From contig NZ_JASHIU010000014.1 in NCBI RefSeq assembly GCF_030733545.1, positions 17,765-81,764 of the forward strand: a stretch of DNA of 64,000 nt, written 5' to 3'. This DNA is from Oceanicaulis sp. MMSF_3324. GTDB taxonomy: Bacteria > Pseudomonadota > Alphaproteobacteria > Caulobacterales > Maricaulaceae. Position 1 is the stretch's first letter, and every line of letters starts with the position of its first letter. A program made the position numbers and the translations under genes. Below are positions 43,687-53,406 of the stretch, in pieces. The notes below the pieces were generated by a model, which worked only from the letters and a program-made list of their open reading frames with translations, ran no database searches and had not been told where the DNA came from.

Positions 43687-43941
43687 GTTCAAGAACCTGA
43701 TCTCTTTTCGGGTTGTTGATACCGTAATAGCCGACACGAGCCGCGAAATCCGCGTCTATCGGCGCGAGCGCAATCAAGAGGTTGCGGTCGAACTCGATAG
43801 TGTATGGGCCAATGGGTCAGCGAGGTGCCCGGTAATCGCGTCAGAACAGCCCCTGCTCCGACATGCATCACCCGCTGGACTTAGCCGCACCCTAGACGCA
43901 GCTTGAGGCAGATTCCAACACTTTTCTGCACGCAAAAGCGA

Positions 43942-44799
43942 TCATCCCGCAAACTGCACGCTCAAGACGCGATCATGACCGGCCAGATCCTTGATGATCC
44001 GAGCCGTTTTCGCACCCGCTTTCTGCGCCGCGTCCACCGCCCATTCACCCTGGTCATAGCCGATTTCAAACAATGCCAGTCCGCCCGGCGCCAGCAGGCG
44101 GGACGCCTCTGCGATCAGATGCGGATAGGGTTCAAAGCCGGTTTCGCCCCCTTCAAGCGCCAGACGCGGCTCATGCACCCGCACTTCAGGTTCAAGCGTA
44201 TCGACCACGGACGCTGCGATATAAGGCGGGTTGGAAACGACCAGATCAAACCGCCCTGTCACACCGTCCGCCCAGCTCGCATGCAGGAACCGGACGCGCT
44301 CCGCCAGACCCGTGAATTCGGCATTCTCACGCGCCACATCCAGCGCAGCGTCGCTGATATCCGTCGCCAGACCTTGGGCATTCCCGTACTCGCTCAGCAG
44401 CGCCAGAATGATGGCGCCCGATCCCGTCGCAATATCCAGAATTTTCAAAGGCGCGGCGCGATCGTCGAACGCGCTCAGGGCCGCTTCGATCAGGGTTTCA
44501 GTGTCCGCGCGCGGGGTCAGCACATCACGCGTCACCTTCAGATCCAGCGTCCAGAAAGGCTGCGTTCCCAGGATATGAGACAGCGGTTCGCGCTGCTCGC
44601 GACGCGTCACATAGCGCTCGAATAGGGTCTGTTCGGGCGCCGGCATGAGCGCCGACATCTCGGTCAGAAGACGCGCTGGCGACAGATCGCTGGCGGCATG
44701 CAGGAGCCGACGCGCTTCATCGGCCGCATCGTCCAGTCCGGCATTACGCAGCCGCTCGGTTGCAAGCCGGACGTTTTCAGAGCGCGTAACCGGACTCAA
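43942..44799 (-). CDS. prmC: Peptide chain release factor N5-glutamine methyltransferase
   Basis: Methylates the Gln of the GGQ loop in release factors RF1 and RF2 using SAM. The 285-aa protein has the helical N-terminal domain, [11 protein letters not shown] (SAM-binding) and the catalytic NPPY in [10 protein letters not shown]. It starts with TTG at 44799, overlapping the prfA stop as TTGA, with GGAAG six bases before. Coupling to its substrate gene prfA is the usual arrangement. Confidence 0.94.
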   Translation of the reverse strand: MSPVTRSENVRLATERLRNAGLDDAADEARRLLHAASDLSPARLLTEMSALMPAPEQTLFERYVTRREQREPLSHILGTQPFWTLDLKVTRDVLTPRADTETLIEAALSAFDDRAAPLKILDIATGSGAIILALLSEYGNAQGLATDISDAALDVARENAEFTGLAERVRFLHASWADGVTGRFDLVVSNPPYIAASVVDTLEPEVRVHEPRLALEGGETGFEPYPHLIAEASRLLAPGGLALFEIGYDQGEWAVDAAQKAGAKTARIIKDLAGHDRVLSVQFAG

Positions 44800-45869
44800 G
44801 CTTCTTCCATCGCCGCCAGTTTCGCGGCCTGGTCCTCGGACAACAGCGCGTTGATCACTTCATCCAGCGCATCCCCCGCCAGAATTTCATCGAGCTTGTA
44901 CAGGGTCAGATTGATACGGTGATCGGACACCCGGCCCTGGGGGAAGTTGTAGGTGCGGATGCGCTCTGAGCGATCGCCCGAGCCGACCTGGCCCTTGCGT
45001 TCAGCGGCGCGCGCCTCGTCCTTCTCTCGACGTTCCTTTTCATAAAGGCGGGTCTTGAGCACCTGCATGGCGATGGCGCGGTTCTGGTGCTGGGACTTCT
45101 CCGAGCTGACCACCACGATGCCGGTCGGGATGTGCGTCATGCGCACGGCGGATTCGGTCTTGTTCACGTGCTGACCGCCGGCGCCGGAGGCGCGCATCGT
45201 GTCCACGCGAATATCCTCGTCCTTGATGTCGATCTCGACATTCTCGGGCTCGGGCAGCACCGCCACCGTGGCGGCAGAGGTGTGAATGCGCCCGCCGGAT
45301 TCAGTGACGGGCACGCGCTGAACCCGGTGCACGCCGGATTCAAACTTCATCTTGCCGAACACGCCCTTGCCGTTCACCGACGCCACGATTTCCTTGAAAC
45401 CGCCGACTTCCGCCTCAGACGCCTCGATCACCTCGACCTTCCAGCCATGGGTGGAGGCGTAGCGCTCGTACATGCGGAACAGATCGCCTGCGAAGAGCGC
45501 CGCTTCATCCCCGCCCGTCCCGGCTCGGATCTCGAGCATGATGGACGCGTCGTCGTCTCGGTCCTTGGGGATGAGCAGAAGCTGAAGCTCACGCTCGAGC
45601 CCGGGCAGCCGCTTTTTCAGGTCCTGACGCTCTTCCTCGGCCAGCTCGACCATATCGCGGTCCGAGCCGTCCTCGATGATGGCTTCGGCCTCGGCGAAGC
45701 TCTCACGCGCCGTCTTGAGCTCACGCGCCTTCTCGGCCACCTGCTTGAGCTCGGCGTGCTCCTTGGAAAGCGAAACAATCTCGTCCGGGTCGGCGGCCGC
45801 GCTCAAACGCGCCTCGACCTGATCGAACCGGTCAATGACCTGGTCCAGCTTTGCGTCCTGAATACTCAT
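44796..45869 (-). CDS. prfA: Peptide chain release factor 1
   Basis: Terminates translation at UAA and UAG. The 357-aa protein has the peptidyl-hydrolysis motif GGQ in [19 protein letters not shown] and the following [24 protein letters not shown] region. Length and domain order are normal. It is upstream of and overlaps prmC by 4 bases. ATG 45869 is the start. Confidence 0.97.
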   Translation of the reverse strand: MSIQDAKLDQVIDRFDQVEARLSAAADPDEIVSLSKEHAELKQVAEKARELKTARESFAEAEAIIEDGSDRDMVELAEEERQDLKKRLPGLERELQLLLIPKDRDDDASIMLEIRAGTGGDEAALFAGDLFRMYERYASTHGWKVEVIEASEAEVGGFKEIVASVNGKGVFGKMKFESGVHRVQRVPVTESGGRIHTSAATVAVLPEPENVEIDIKDEDIRVDTMRASGAGGQHVNKTESAVRMTHIPTGIVVVSSEKSQHQNRAIAMQVLKTRLYEKERREKDEARAAERKGQVGSGDRSERIRTYNFPQGRVSDHRINLTLYKLDEILAGDALDEVINALLSEDQAAKLAAMEEA

Positions 45870-45931
45870 GATCGATCAGTTACGCCCGAGCGGCCGTTTT
45901 GGAAAGGGGGAGAGGCTGTGTGTGGGCGGTT

Positions 45932-46516
45932 TCAGACCTGCCCCGCCTCCAGCGTCGCAATCATGCCAGGATGCTCGAAGGCCTCGAACTTCTCAAGCAG
46001 CTCTTCAATGGTCTCGCCTCGCACCAGCATAGCGCGGTGCTTGTCCAGAAGGAAATCCTCCGCGGTCATGTGATCGATGAATTCGAGCAACTTGTCGTAA
46101 TACCCGTTCACATTGAGCACGCCGACCGGCTTTTTGTGCCGGCCCAGCTGAGACCAGGTCCAGACCTCGAACAGCTCTTCCATCGTACCGATGCCGCCGG
46201 GCATGGCGATAAAGGCGTCCGACGCCTCCGCCATCATCAGCTTGCGTTCGTGCATGGAGGAAACGATGTGCATGTCCTGCACGCGAGGATGGGCGATTTC
46301 CTTCTGGTGGAGAAAGTCGGGGATCACCCCGAAGACGTCACCGCCCGCATCAATGCAGGCGTCCGCCACCAATCCCATCAGCCCGACCTGACCGCCGCCA
46401 TAGACCAGGCGGATATCGTTTTGAGCCAGTGTCTCGCCCACCGCTTTCGCTGCGCGGGCGTATTCCGCTGCGGCGCCCGGATTGGAGCCGCAATACACAC
46501 AGATAGATTTTTTCAT
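45932..46516 (-). CDS. LOG family protein (cytokinin riboside 5'-monophosphate phosphoribohydrolase-like)
   Basis: A Rossmann-fold protein of 194 aa often misnamed lysine decarboxylase. It begins SICVYCGSNPG and carries GGGQVGLMG and the catalytic PGGIGTMEELFE (PGGxGTxxE). Family members split nucleoside monophosphates to base and ribose 5-phosphate. ATG 46516 is the first ATG; the in-frame TTG at 46525 and the missing Shine-Dalgarno sequence leave the start slightly uncertain. Confidence 0.92.
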   Translation of the reverse strand: MKKSICVYCGSNPGAAAEYARAAKAVGETLAQNDIRLVYGGGQVGLMGLVADACIDAGGDVFGVIPDFLHQKEIAHPRVQDMHIVSSMHERKLMMAEASDAFIAMPGGIGTMEELFEVWTWSQLGRHKKPVGVLNVNGYYDKLLEFIDHMTAEDFLLDKHRAMLVRGETIEELLEKFEAFEHPGMIATLEAGQV

Positions 46517-46573
46517 GGGTTTCAATCTAGGGCGTCAGAGCCTGCTTCGATAGGGCCATTTGCGCATAACGGC

Positions 46574-46915
46574 TCACCTTTGCAGCGCTGTACGCACTTC
46601 GTCCGACCAACCGACGGTGACGGCGTCATCGCGCTCGATGACCGGGCGCTTGATGAGCGTTGGGTTCTCCACGAGCAATGCCGCCGGGTCAGTATCCATC
46701 CGCGCGCGTTGCGTTTCATCCAGGCCGCGCCAGGTGGTCGAGCGCGTATTGACCAGCGCCTTCGCCCCGACAGCGTCTAGCCAGACCGGAACCCGGTCTG
46801 CAAGATCGGCCTCGGCGCGAATATCGACGAAGCTGTGCGCGAGGCCGTCGGCCTGAAGCGCTTTGACTGCCTTCTTGCAGGTGTCGCAGTTGTGAAGTCC
46901 GTAAACGTTGATCAT
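46574..46915 (-). CDS. ArsC/Spx-like reductase (YffB type)
   Basis: A thioredoxin-fold protein of 113 aa. The N-terminal YGLHNCDTCKKAVKAL has a CxxC pair, and NTRSTTWRGLDE and KRPVIERDD are typical of the ArsC-related YffB group, which uses glutathione and has no proven arsenate activity. ATG 46915 has GGGGGCTCGTC before it. It runs toward the LOG gene, 57 bases away, and is divergent from the serine hydrolase gene. Confidence 0.9.
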   Translation of the reverse strand: MINVYGLHNCDTCKKAVKALQADGLAHSFVDIRAEADLADRVPVWLDAVGAKALVNTRSTTWRGLDETQRARMDTDPAALLVENPTLIKRPVIERDDAVTVGWSDEVRTALQR

Positions 46916-47028
46916 GACGAGCCCCCTTGCTCTAAGCTGATCGCGATCATTTCATCATTTCAATACGCTGATTACACGACGCGTACGAATCCAAGCCTGA
47001 TGGACGGCCTAAGCCTGCGGGGGACGCA

Positions 47029-48300
47029 ATGAAAGTCTTGAAACACATCTTGTTGCTGCTGGGCGGCTTTATCGGGGTAGTGGCGGCCCTGGCTCTGGGC
47101 GTCACTCTATATGTCATCATCAACGCCCAGATGGGATGGCGCGACCTGCCCGACGAAGACGCGCCACAGCATGCGGACGTCTATGATGAGCGCTTCGCCG
47201 ATATTTCCGATTCCGCTCTGGCCCTGCTTGCAGCTATGAGACGTGAAGAAGGCGTGCCAGGGGCAACCGCAGCCGTCGCCGTTGATGGCCAGCTGGTCTG
47301 GGCCGCCGGCGTCGGCTGGGCCGACCTGGACACCAACACGCCAGCGACCCCCGACACCGTGTTCCGCATCGGCTCCACGTCCAAAGCCATAACCGCCACC
47401 GTCATCGCCCGACTGACAGAGGCCGGCGTTCTGGATCTTGATGACACGGTCGACGCTCACGTCGCCACCCCGCCCAATCCCAACTGGGGCCCGATGGAGA
47501 TTGATCAATTGCTGTCCCATACGGCCGGTTTTCCCGGGTATGAGGAGAATACGGACTGGGCCGGCGTCTATGCCTCCCTGCGCATGTCGCGCCAGTATGA
47601 CAGCATCGAAGAGGGGCTCGGGCTGGTGGACGGCTCAGACCTGCTTTACGCGCCGGGCGAGGATTTCCACTACAACTCGTTTGACGTGAACCTTGCCGCC
47701 TTTGTTGCGGAACAAGCCTCCGGCCAGAGCTATGCGCGCCTGCTGGAAGAGCAAGTCCGCCGTCCTCTGGGGCTGGAAACGCCCATCCCGGCAGACCTGG
47801 GCCCGGCGCCGGACAGCCTCGCCACGTTCTATCTCATTCGCGACAACGGTGAGTACCGCAATCGCGGACAGGTCAATGTCAGCCAGCGATGGGCGAGCGG
47901 AGGCCTGTACAGCAGGTCGGTCGATCTGGTGCGCGTCGCCAGCGCCTGGCTGGATGACGACTATATCTCTGAAACCACGCGCGAGCGGTTCTGGACCCCC
48001 ATGACGCTCTCTTCGGGCGAAATGAACGAGCAGGGCTACGCCATTGGCTGGCGCACCAACCCTGAAAGCACCACCCGCTTTGGCGAGGACGCGCCCGTGC
48101 GCATCGTCCACCATGGCGGGGTCAGTCGCGGCGCGATGAGCTGGCTGATCCTCTATCCTGAACTGGGCATGGCGGTCGCGGTGAACATCAACACCGAGAC
48201 CGAGGAATTCGGTGACTTCTCGAGCGTGGAGCCCGAAATCACCCGCCTGTTCGCCGAGGCGGTCGGCCGGACGCCCGAGAACGCCCGGCTGCCGGACTAG
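47029..48300 (+). CDS. Serine hydrolase, class C beta-lactamase family
   Basis: A 423-aa membrane-anchored hydrolase. One N-terminal helix (about residues 5-32) acts as an uncleaved anchor or signal. The catalytic SxxK is in IGSTSKAITATV (about residue 115), the Y-x-N motif in FHYNSFDVN and the H-x-G triad motif in HHGGVSRG. Members include esterases, D-aminopeptidases and penicillin-binding proteins; substrate unknown, periplasmic. It overlaps convergent MAPEG by 4 bases. Confidence 0.9.
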   Translation: MKVLKHILLLLGGFIGVVAALALGVTLYVIINAQMGWRDLPDEDAPQHADVYDERFADISDSALALLAAMRREEGVPGATAAVAVDGQLVWAAGVGWADLDTNTPATPDTVFRIGSTSKAITATVIARLTEAGVLDLDDTVDAHVATPPNPNWGPMEIDQLLSHTAGFPGYEENTDWAGVYASLRMSRQYDSIEEGLGLVDGSDLLYAPGEDFHYNSFDVNLAAFVAEQASGQSYARLLEEQVRRPLGLETPIPADLGPAPDSLATFYLIRDNGEYRNRGQVNVSQRWASGGLYSRSVDLVRVASAWLDDDYISETTRERFWTPMTLSSGEMNEQGYAIGWRTNPESTTRFGEDAPVRIVHHGGVSRGAMSWLILYPELGMAVAVNINTETEEFGDFSSVEPEITRLFAEAVGRTPENARLPD

Positions 48301-48716
48301 ACCATCAGAACCAGCAGATTGCGCACCGCCATCACGATCAGCACCACGCTGGACAGGCTGAACAGCACGAAGCGGACGGGCACGAAGTTCACTGTCGCCT
48401 GGAAGATGCTGTGCGCCACGCGCAGGATGACATAGGCCCAGGCGAGCCCGATATTGAGCGGATCGGCGACGCCGACCAGGTGGCTGTAGGTGGCCAGCGC
48501 ATAGAACACCACGGGCTGTTCGTGCAGGTGATTGTAATTGTCCGCCACCTGGCGCACCGAGCGCGGCAGCACGTCGAGCTGGGATCTTTCCTTGAGCTCG
48601 GCGGGCTTGAGCCCGGCTTTCTGCATGGCCGGAATGCGTGTGGCGTACATCCACAGCCACATGATCAGCGTCCAGCACACCAGCATCAGCACTGGCGTCA
48701 TCATCGATTGAAACAT
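48297..48716 (-). CDS. MAPEG family membrane protein
   Basis: A 139-aa four-helix membrane protein related to microsomal glutathione transferases and leukotriene synthases. The conserved signature is present around the second and third helices: RQVADNYNHLHEQPVVFYAL (N-x-x-E-x-P pattern) and AWAYVILRVAHS. The reaction is unknown in bacteria. ATG 48716 follows AGGGGAGTAG. It ends overlapping the serine hydrolase gene. Confidence 0.9.
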   Translation of the reverse strand: MFQSMMTPVLMLVCWTLIMWLWMYATRIPAMQKAGLKPAELKERSQLDVLPRSVRQVADNYNHLHEQPVVFYALATYSHLVGVADPLNIGLAWAYVILRVAHSIFQATVNFVPVRFVLFSLSSVVLIVMAVRNLLVLMV

Positions 48717-48804
48717 GGTCTACTCCCCTGACAGGCCGCTCTGACGGCGGCTCCAGGGGAAGCTAAGCGCAAGCCGGGCCTGCAGGGAAGCGCAAACTGG
48801 GTCT

Positions 48805-49947
48805 CTATTGGGCCGCTGCTTCTGACGCTTCACGCTCGGCGCGCATCTTTTCGGCCTTGTCCTCGACCGCCTCGACGATGCGCTCGATCATGGTCTCGTT
48901 GGAGACCTTCTCATCGGCCTGGCCGGCGAAGTAGAGCATGCCCGAGCCCTTGCCGCCGCCGGTGAAGCCGAGATCGGTATAGGCGGCTTCACCCGGGCCG
49001 TTCACCACGCAGCCAATGATGGACAGCGAGATCGGCTCGGAAATATGCTCGAGCCGCTCTTCCAGCGTTTCAACGGTCTTGATGACGTCAAAGCCCTGAC
49101 GCGCGCAGCTGGGACAGGCGATGATGTTCACGCCGCGCGTGCGCAAACCCAGCGATTTGAGAATGTCGTAACCGACCTTGATCTCTTCCACTGGGTCGGC
49201 GGAGAGCGATACGCGAATGGTGTCGCCGATCCCCGCCCACAACAGCGAGCCCATCCCGATCGAGCTTTTCACGCCGCCCGTGCGCAGGCCGCCCGCTTCG
49301 GTCACACCGAGATGCAGCGGCGCATCGGTGGCTTCAGCCAGCGCCTGATAGGCGGCTACCGTCAGGAAGACGTCGGACGCCTTCACCGAGATCTTGTATT
49401 CGCGGAAATCGAGGTCTTCGAGGATGCGCGCATGATTGAGCGCGCTTTCCACCATGGCTTCCGGACAGGGCTCACCGTACTTTTCGAGCAGCTCGCGCTC
49501 CAGCGACCCGGCATTGACCCCGATCCGGATCGAGCAGCCATGATCACGGGCGGCGGAGACCACTTCTTTCACCCGGTCCATCGAACCGATATTGCCCGGA
49601 TTGATCCGCAGGCAGGCCGCGCCGGCTTCGGCCGCTTCAATGCCGCGCTTGTAGTGAAAGTGGATGTCGGCGACGAGCGGGACCTTGGCGGCTTTCGCGA
49701 TCGTCTTGAAGGCGGCGGTGGAGTCTGTGTCGGGGCAGGAGACCCGCACAATGTCCGCGCCCACCTCTTCGAGTTGGCGGATCTGGTTGATCGTCGCGTT
49801 GGCGTCCGCGGTCGGCGTGTTGGTCATGGACTGCACCGAGATCGGCGCGTCGCCGCCAACCGGCACATTACCCACATGGATCTGACGGCTTTGGCGACGG
49901 TCAATCATCCGCCAGGGCCGCACTTTGGTGTGGTCTTCAACCGCCAT
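48805..49947 (-). CDS. ispG: 4-hydroxy-3-methylbut-2-en-1-yl diphosphate synthase
   Basis: Seventh step enzyme of the MEP isoprenoid pathway, with a [4Fe-4S] cluster. The 380-aa protein has the TIM-barrel with [25 protein letters not shown] and LRINPGNIG. The cluster-binding segments are [11 protein letters not shown] and [10 protein letters not shown]. The short bacterial form fits. ATG 49947 follows AGGCGG. In many alphaproteobacteria ispG lies next to the RodZ-like gene, as here. Confidence 0.96.
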   Translation of the reverse strand: MAVEDHTKVRPWRMIDRRQSRQIHVGNVPVGGDAPISVQSMTNTPTADANATINQIRQLEEVGADIVRVSCPDTDSTAAFKTIAKAAKVPLVADIHFHYKRGIEAAEAGAACLRINPGNIGSMDRVKEVVSAARDHGCSIRIGVNAGSLERELLEKYGEPCPEAMVESALNHARILEDLDFREYKISVKASDVFLTVAAYQALAEATDAPLHLGVTEAGGLRTGGVKSSIGMGSLLWAGIGDTIRVSLSADPVEEIKVGYDILKSLGLRTRGVNIIACPSCARQGFDVIKTVETLEERLEHISEPISLSIIGCVVNGPGEAAYTDLGFTGGGKGSGMLYFAGQADEKVSNETMIERIVEAVEDKAEKMRAEREASEAAAQ

Positions 49948-50053
49948 GTCGCCGCCTCGCTTGAAAGCAGGGTTTCAGTCTTGCAGAGGATATAAGCGTT
50001 TCAGGCGCGCCAAGCGAGCCCTGCTCATGAGCGCGCGGGCTCAAAGCACAGTT

Positions 50054-50941
50054 CTAGCCCGCGTCGGTTTCGCGCAATGCGGTCAGCACGAATTCAGCCG
50101 CCGACACATTGTCGACCGCCTGACCCGGCTCGCCCAGGGCGCCGAGCGGGCGTCCGGCGGCGCGAACAAGCACCGCGCCGGCGTCATTCGTGGAAATGGT
50201 CAAACCCGGCTCATCCGGCGCGCGATACAGCTCGCCCGGCTCAAGCTCACGCGCGGCCAGGATGCGTCCCGACGCGTCGCGCACTTCGATATCGACGCGA
50301 CCGCCAGCTTCCAGGATCAGCGTATTGCCTGCATTGGCGTCCGGCAGTCCGGACCAGATGGCGGCGCGGCTGGGCGCCGAGGAGCTCTCCAGCTCCACAA
50401 GCGGGGCTTCGGCGCGCATGAGCGCATCCATGGGCGCGGCCGCGCCTGCGAAGGCTTCCGCGCGGGTGACGTAATTGCCGTACCAGCCGGCCGCGACCAC
50501 AACGCCGCCCAGAATGAGGATGGCGCCGACAAGACCGCGGGGCAGCTTGATTTCGCGACGTTCCTGCGGCGCGGTCGGCTCACCGCGACCCGCATCGCAA
50601 TCGACTTCCGCCTTGAACTGACGCACGCAGTCGGCAACGTCCAGGCCGAGGAAAGCGGCATAGGTGCGCAGATACCCGACAGCATAGGCCTTGGACGGCA
50701 GACCGCGCGGGTCCATCGTCTCAAGAGCGTCGAGGTAATCACGTTTGATGCGAGTGCGTGCCGAAGCGCTATCGAGGGTCAGTCCGGCATGGGTGCGGCT
50801 CAGGCGCAGGCGCTCGCCCAGGCTCACGCCTTCCAGCGCCGGGGCCGGCGCGCTGAACACCGCGTCGACAGGGACATAGCCTGTCTCGTCAGACATCGGT
50901 TCGTAATCGCGCATCTTCGCGTTCGCCATTTTCTGCGTCAC
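50054..50941 (-). CDS. RodZ-like cytoskeleton protein (HTH, TM, DUF4115)
   Basis: A 295-aa bitopic inner-membrane protein. The cytoplasmic part has a Cro/C1-type helix-turn-helix (SLGERLRLSRTHAGLTLDSAS... and YVGYLRTYAAFLGL pattern, about residues 38-105). A single helix (about residues 134-154) and a periplasmic DUF4115 domain (about 180-290) follow. RodZ links MreB to the cell-wall elongation machinery; the paired layout with ispG supports this call. It starts at GTG 50941, after GGGGAGCG. Confidence 0.85.
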   Translation of the reverse strand: MTQKMANAKMRDYEPMSDETGYVPVDAVFSAPAPALEGVSLGERLRLSRTHAGLTLDSASARTRIKRDYLDALETMDPRGLPSKAYAVGYLRTYAAFLGLDVADCVRQFKAEVDCDAGRGEPTAPQERREIKLPRGLVGAILILGGVVVAAGWYGNYVTRAEAFAGAAAPMDALMRAEAPLVELESSSAPSRAAIWSGLPDANAGNTLILEAGGRVDIEVRDASGRILAARELEPGELYRAPDEPGLTISTNDAGAVLVRAAGRPLGALGEPGQAVDNVSAAEFVLTALRETDAG

Positions 50942-51002
50942 AAGGGACGCTCCCCTCTAGTGTGGCGCCCCAGCCTCACTGGTAGTTATTCAACCAAATG
51001 CT

Positions 51003-53306
51003 TTAGTTTTTATCAACAACTTCTCGCGGCAATCCGATTTCTTTTCCAGCCCGGAGCATGCGGTCACGCAAGGAAGGCGGACCGATTTTCGCGCCTTGCT
51101 GGATTTCGGCTTCCAGCCAGGGCGTCAGAAGGCTGAGGTCACATCCCGCCAACGCCTGCTTGACCGGGCCGATCGAACCCGCCGCCATCGAGAGGCTGCG
51201 ATATCCCAGCGCCGCCAGCACACAGGCTTCGAACGGGCGCCCCGCCAACTCCCCGCAGACATTCACCGGCTTGCCGGCATTCTCACACGCTTGCCTGACA
51301 TCTTTAAACAAGCGTAACGCAGGTGCGCTGATCGGGTCGTAACGGTCTGAAACACGTGGGTTTTGCCGGTCCGCCGCGAAGAAATACTGCATCAGGTCAT
51401 TGGCGCCGACCGAGACGAAATCCGCCAGCTCCAGACAAGCCTCAGGCGCAAACGCCACCGCGGGCGTTTCCAGCATCAGCCCGACGCGTAATTCATCCGG
51501 CGCGTCGTGGCCATGACGGCGCGCCATATCCAGTTCGCGCTCCAGCACATCGCGTGCTGCAGCAAGCTCTTCAGCGACCGAGATCATCGGGAACAGGACA
51601 TTGAGCGTCCGGCCGCCCGAGGCCCGAACCAGGGCGCGCAGCTGGTAACGGGTCAGGGCGGGACGATCGAGTCCCATGCGAAGCGCCCGCCAGCCCAGGG
51701 CCGGGTTCGGCTCACGCATGGACGGGATGAAGGGGGTCACCTTGTCGCCGCCCAGGTCCAGGGTGCGGAACACCACGGGCTTGTCACGAGCCGCGTCATA
51801 GACGGCCTTGTACAATTCGATCTGGGCGCTCAATCGCGGCAGCGTATCGGCCACCATGAACTGGAACTCGGTGCGGAACAGGCCCACGCCCGCCGCGCCC
51901 GTATCCTCGAGCCGGTTCATCTCCACCAGAAGGCCGGCATTCATGCCCAGGCTCAATTCCTGGCCGTCCGCTGTGCTGGCGGGGGCGTCGCGCAAGTGCG
52001 CGAAGGTCCGCTGGCGTTCTTTCAGCGCTTCGATGCGCTCGTCATATGCGGTGCGCACTTCTTCGTTGGGACGCACGTGCAGGAGGCCGAACTCGCCATC
52101 CAGAATGACGCTATCGCCCTCCTCGACCCGGTCGAGCGCGCCTTCCAGACGCCCCACCATGGGGATGCCCAGAGCCTTGGCGACAATGGCCGCATGGCCG
52201 GTCACCGAGCCCTCCTCGACGGCGATGCCCGCCAGGCGCGAGCGGTCAAATTCGAGCAGTTCGGCCGGCCCCACGGAACGCGCCACAATGACCGCATGCT
52301 CCGGCAGGCTGTCTTCGTCATGTTCTTCAGTGCGCGCGAGGTGACGCAGAAGCCGGTTGGCCAGGTCTTCCAGGTCATGGAGACGTTCCTGGAAATGCGC
52401 ATCGCGCGCTTTCATCAGGCGCGCGCGGTGTTCGTTTCGCACTCGCTCGACAGCCGCTTCCGCCGTCAGGCCGGCCCGGATCGCCTCGCCCAGCTGGTTC
52501 AGCCAGCCGCGGTCATGGGCGAACATGCGATACGTCTCAAGAACTTCGCGTGACGGCGTGCCAATGGGCACGCGACCGGAATCCAGCAGCTGATCCACAG
52601 ACCGGCGCAGACGCGTGACCGCCTCGTTCAGACGCGCTTCTTCGGCTGCCGCGTCATCGGCCACGAGCCGGGTCGACAGCACGTGGGGCTCATGTTTCAC
52701 CGCCACGCCGCGCACCACGCCCGACGACAGGGCCAAACCCTGGAACCGTTCAGGCTTGGACAGACGCACTTCAAGCTCGGCAAAGCCTTCCGCCTGCACC
52801 AGCTCGCCGGAGGTGACGATCTCCGCCAGCAGCATGGCCACGGTCTGAAGCGTTTCGATCTCTTCTTCGGTGGTCGGACGCACAGCGCCGGTCTGCGCGG
52901 TCAACACGCCCACGAGACGACCGCCTCGCAGAATGGGCACGCCCACAAAGCTCTTGAACGGCTCTTCGCCGGTTTCGGGCTTGTAGGAAAAGCTGGGATG
53001 GGACGGCGCGTCTTCCACCGCGAAGGGACGGGCCCGACGCGCCACTTCGCCGACCAGTCCTTCGCCGGCGTGCAGCCGCACACGGTGCACGGCGGACGCA
53101 TCCAGACCATGGGTCGCCGACAATTCCAGTGCGCCCGACGGGCGCACCAGATAGATCGAGCACACATCCGAGCCGGTTTCTTCCGCTATGATGTCCGTCA
53201 GCCGGTCGAGGCGCTTTTGCGCATCTTCCTGGGCCGCCATAAGGTCACGGATACGGCTTAGCAGGCGGCGAGGGCCGCGCGCGGTGGACAGGCTTTTCGG
53301 CGTCAT
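51003..53306 (-). CDS. ptsP: Phosphoenolpyruvate-protein phosphotransferase PtsP (EI-Ntr)
   Basis: First enzyme of the nitrogen-related PTS. The 767-aa protein has an N-terminal GAF domain (about residues 15-165), absent from sugar PTS enzyme I, that senses glutamine or related ligands in some species. The phospho-His domain follows with the active His in GSVTGHAAIVAKAL. A PEP-binding TIM barrel has LFRTEFQFM, RTLDLGGDK and GANDLMQYFFAAD. It passes phosphate to NPr and EIIA-Ntr, neither of which is in this window. It lies 100 bases after lysC, a common alphaproteobacterial pairing. Confidence 0.95.
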   Translation of the reverse strand: MTPKSLSTARGPRRLLSRIRDLMAAQEDAQKRLDRLTDIIAEETGSDVCSIYLVRPSGALELSATHGLDASAVHRVRLHAGEGLVGEVARRARPFAVEDAPSHPSFSYKPETGEEPFKSFVGVPILRGGRLVGVLTAQTGAVRPTTEEEIETLQTVAMLLAEIVTSGELVQAEGFAELEVRLSKPERFQGLALSSGVVRGVAVKHEPHVLSTRLVADDAAAEEARLNEAVTRLRRSVDQLLDSGRVPIGTPSREVLETYRMFAHDRGWLNQLGEAIRAGLTAEAAVERVRNEHRARLMKARDAHFQERLHDLEDLANRLLRHLARTEEHDEDSLPEHAVIVARSVGPAELLEFDRSRLAGIAVEEGSVTGHAAIVAKALGIPMVGRLEGALDRVEEGDSVILDGEFGLLHVRPNEEVRTAYDERIEALKERQRTFAHLRDAPASTADGQELSLGMNAGLLVEMNRLEDTGAAGVGLFRTEFQFMVADTLPRLSAQIELYKAVYDAARDKPVVFRTLDLGGDKVTPFIPSMREPNPALGWRALRMGLDRPALTRYQLRALVRASGGRTLNVLFPMISVAEELAAARDVLERELDMARRHGHDAPDELRVGLMLETPAVAFAPEACLELADFVSVGANDLMQYFFAADRQNPRVSDRYDPISAPALRLFKDVRQACENAGKPVNVCGELAGRPFEACVLAALGYRSLSMAAGSIGPVKQALAGCDLSLLTPWLEAEIQQGAKIGPPSLRDRMLRAGKEIGLPREVVDKN

Positions 53307-53406
53307 GGCGATCTGTCAGGCATCCTGTCTGGGGCCGTCACACAACGGGACGCGCCCGGTCGAGTCCGGCATTGAGCCGATAGAGGCATTGTTTAAGCGG
53401 GGTTCG

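Noticed and set aside
43950..44600. Plus-strand frames opposite prmC
   Set aside because: They are shadows of prmC; the minus frame carries NPPY and the SAM motif.
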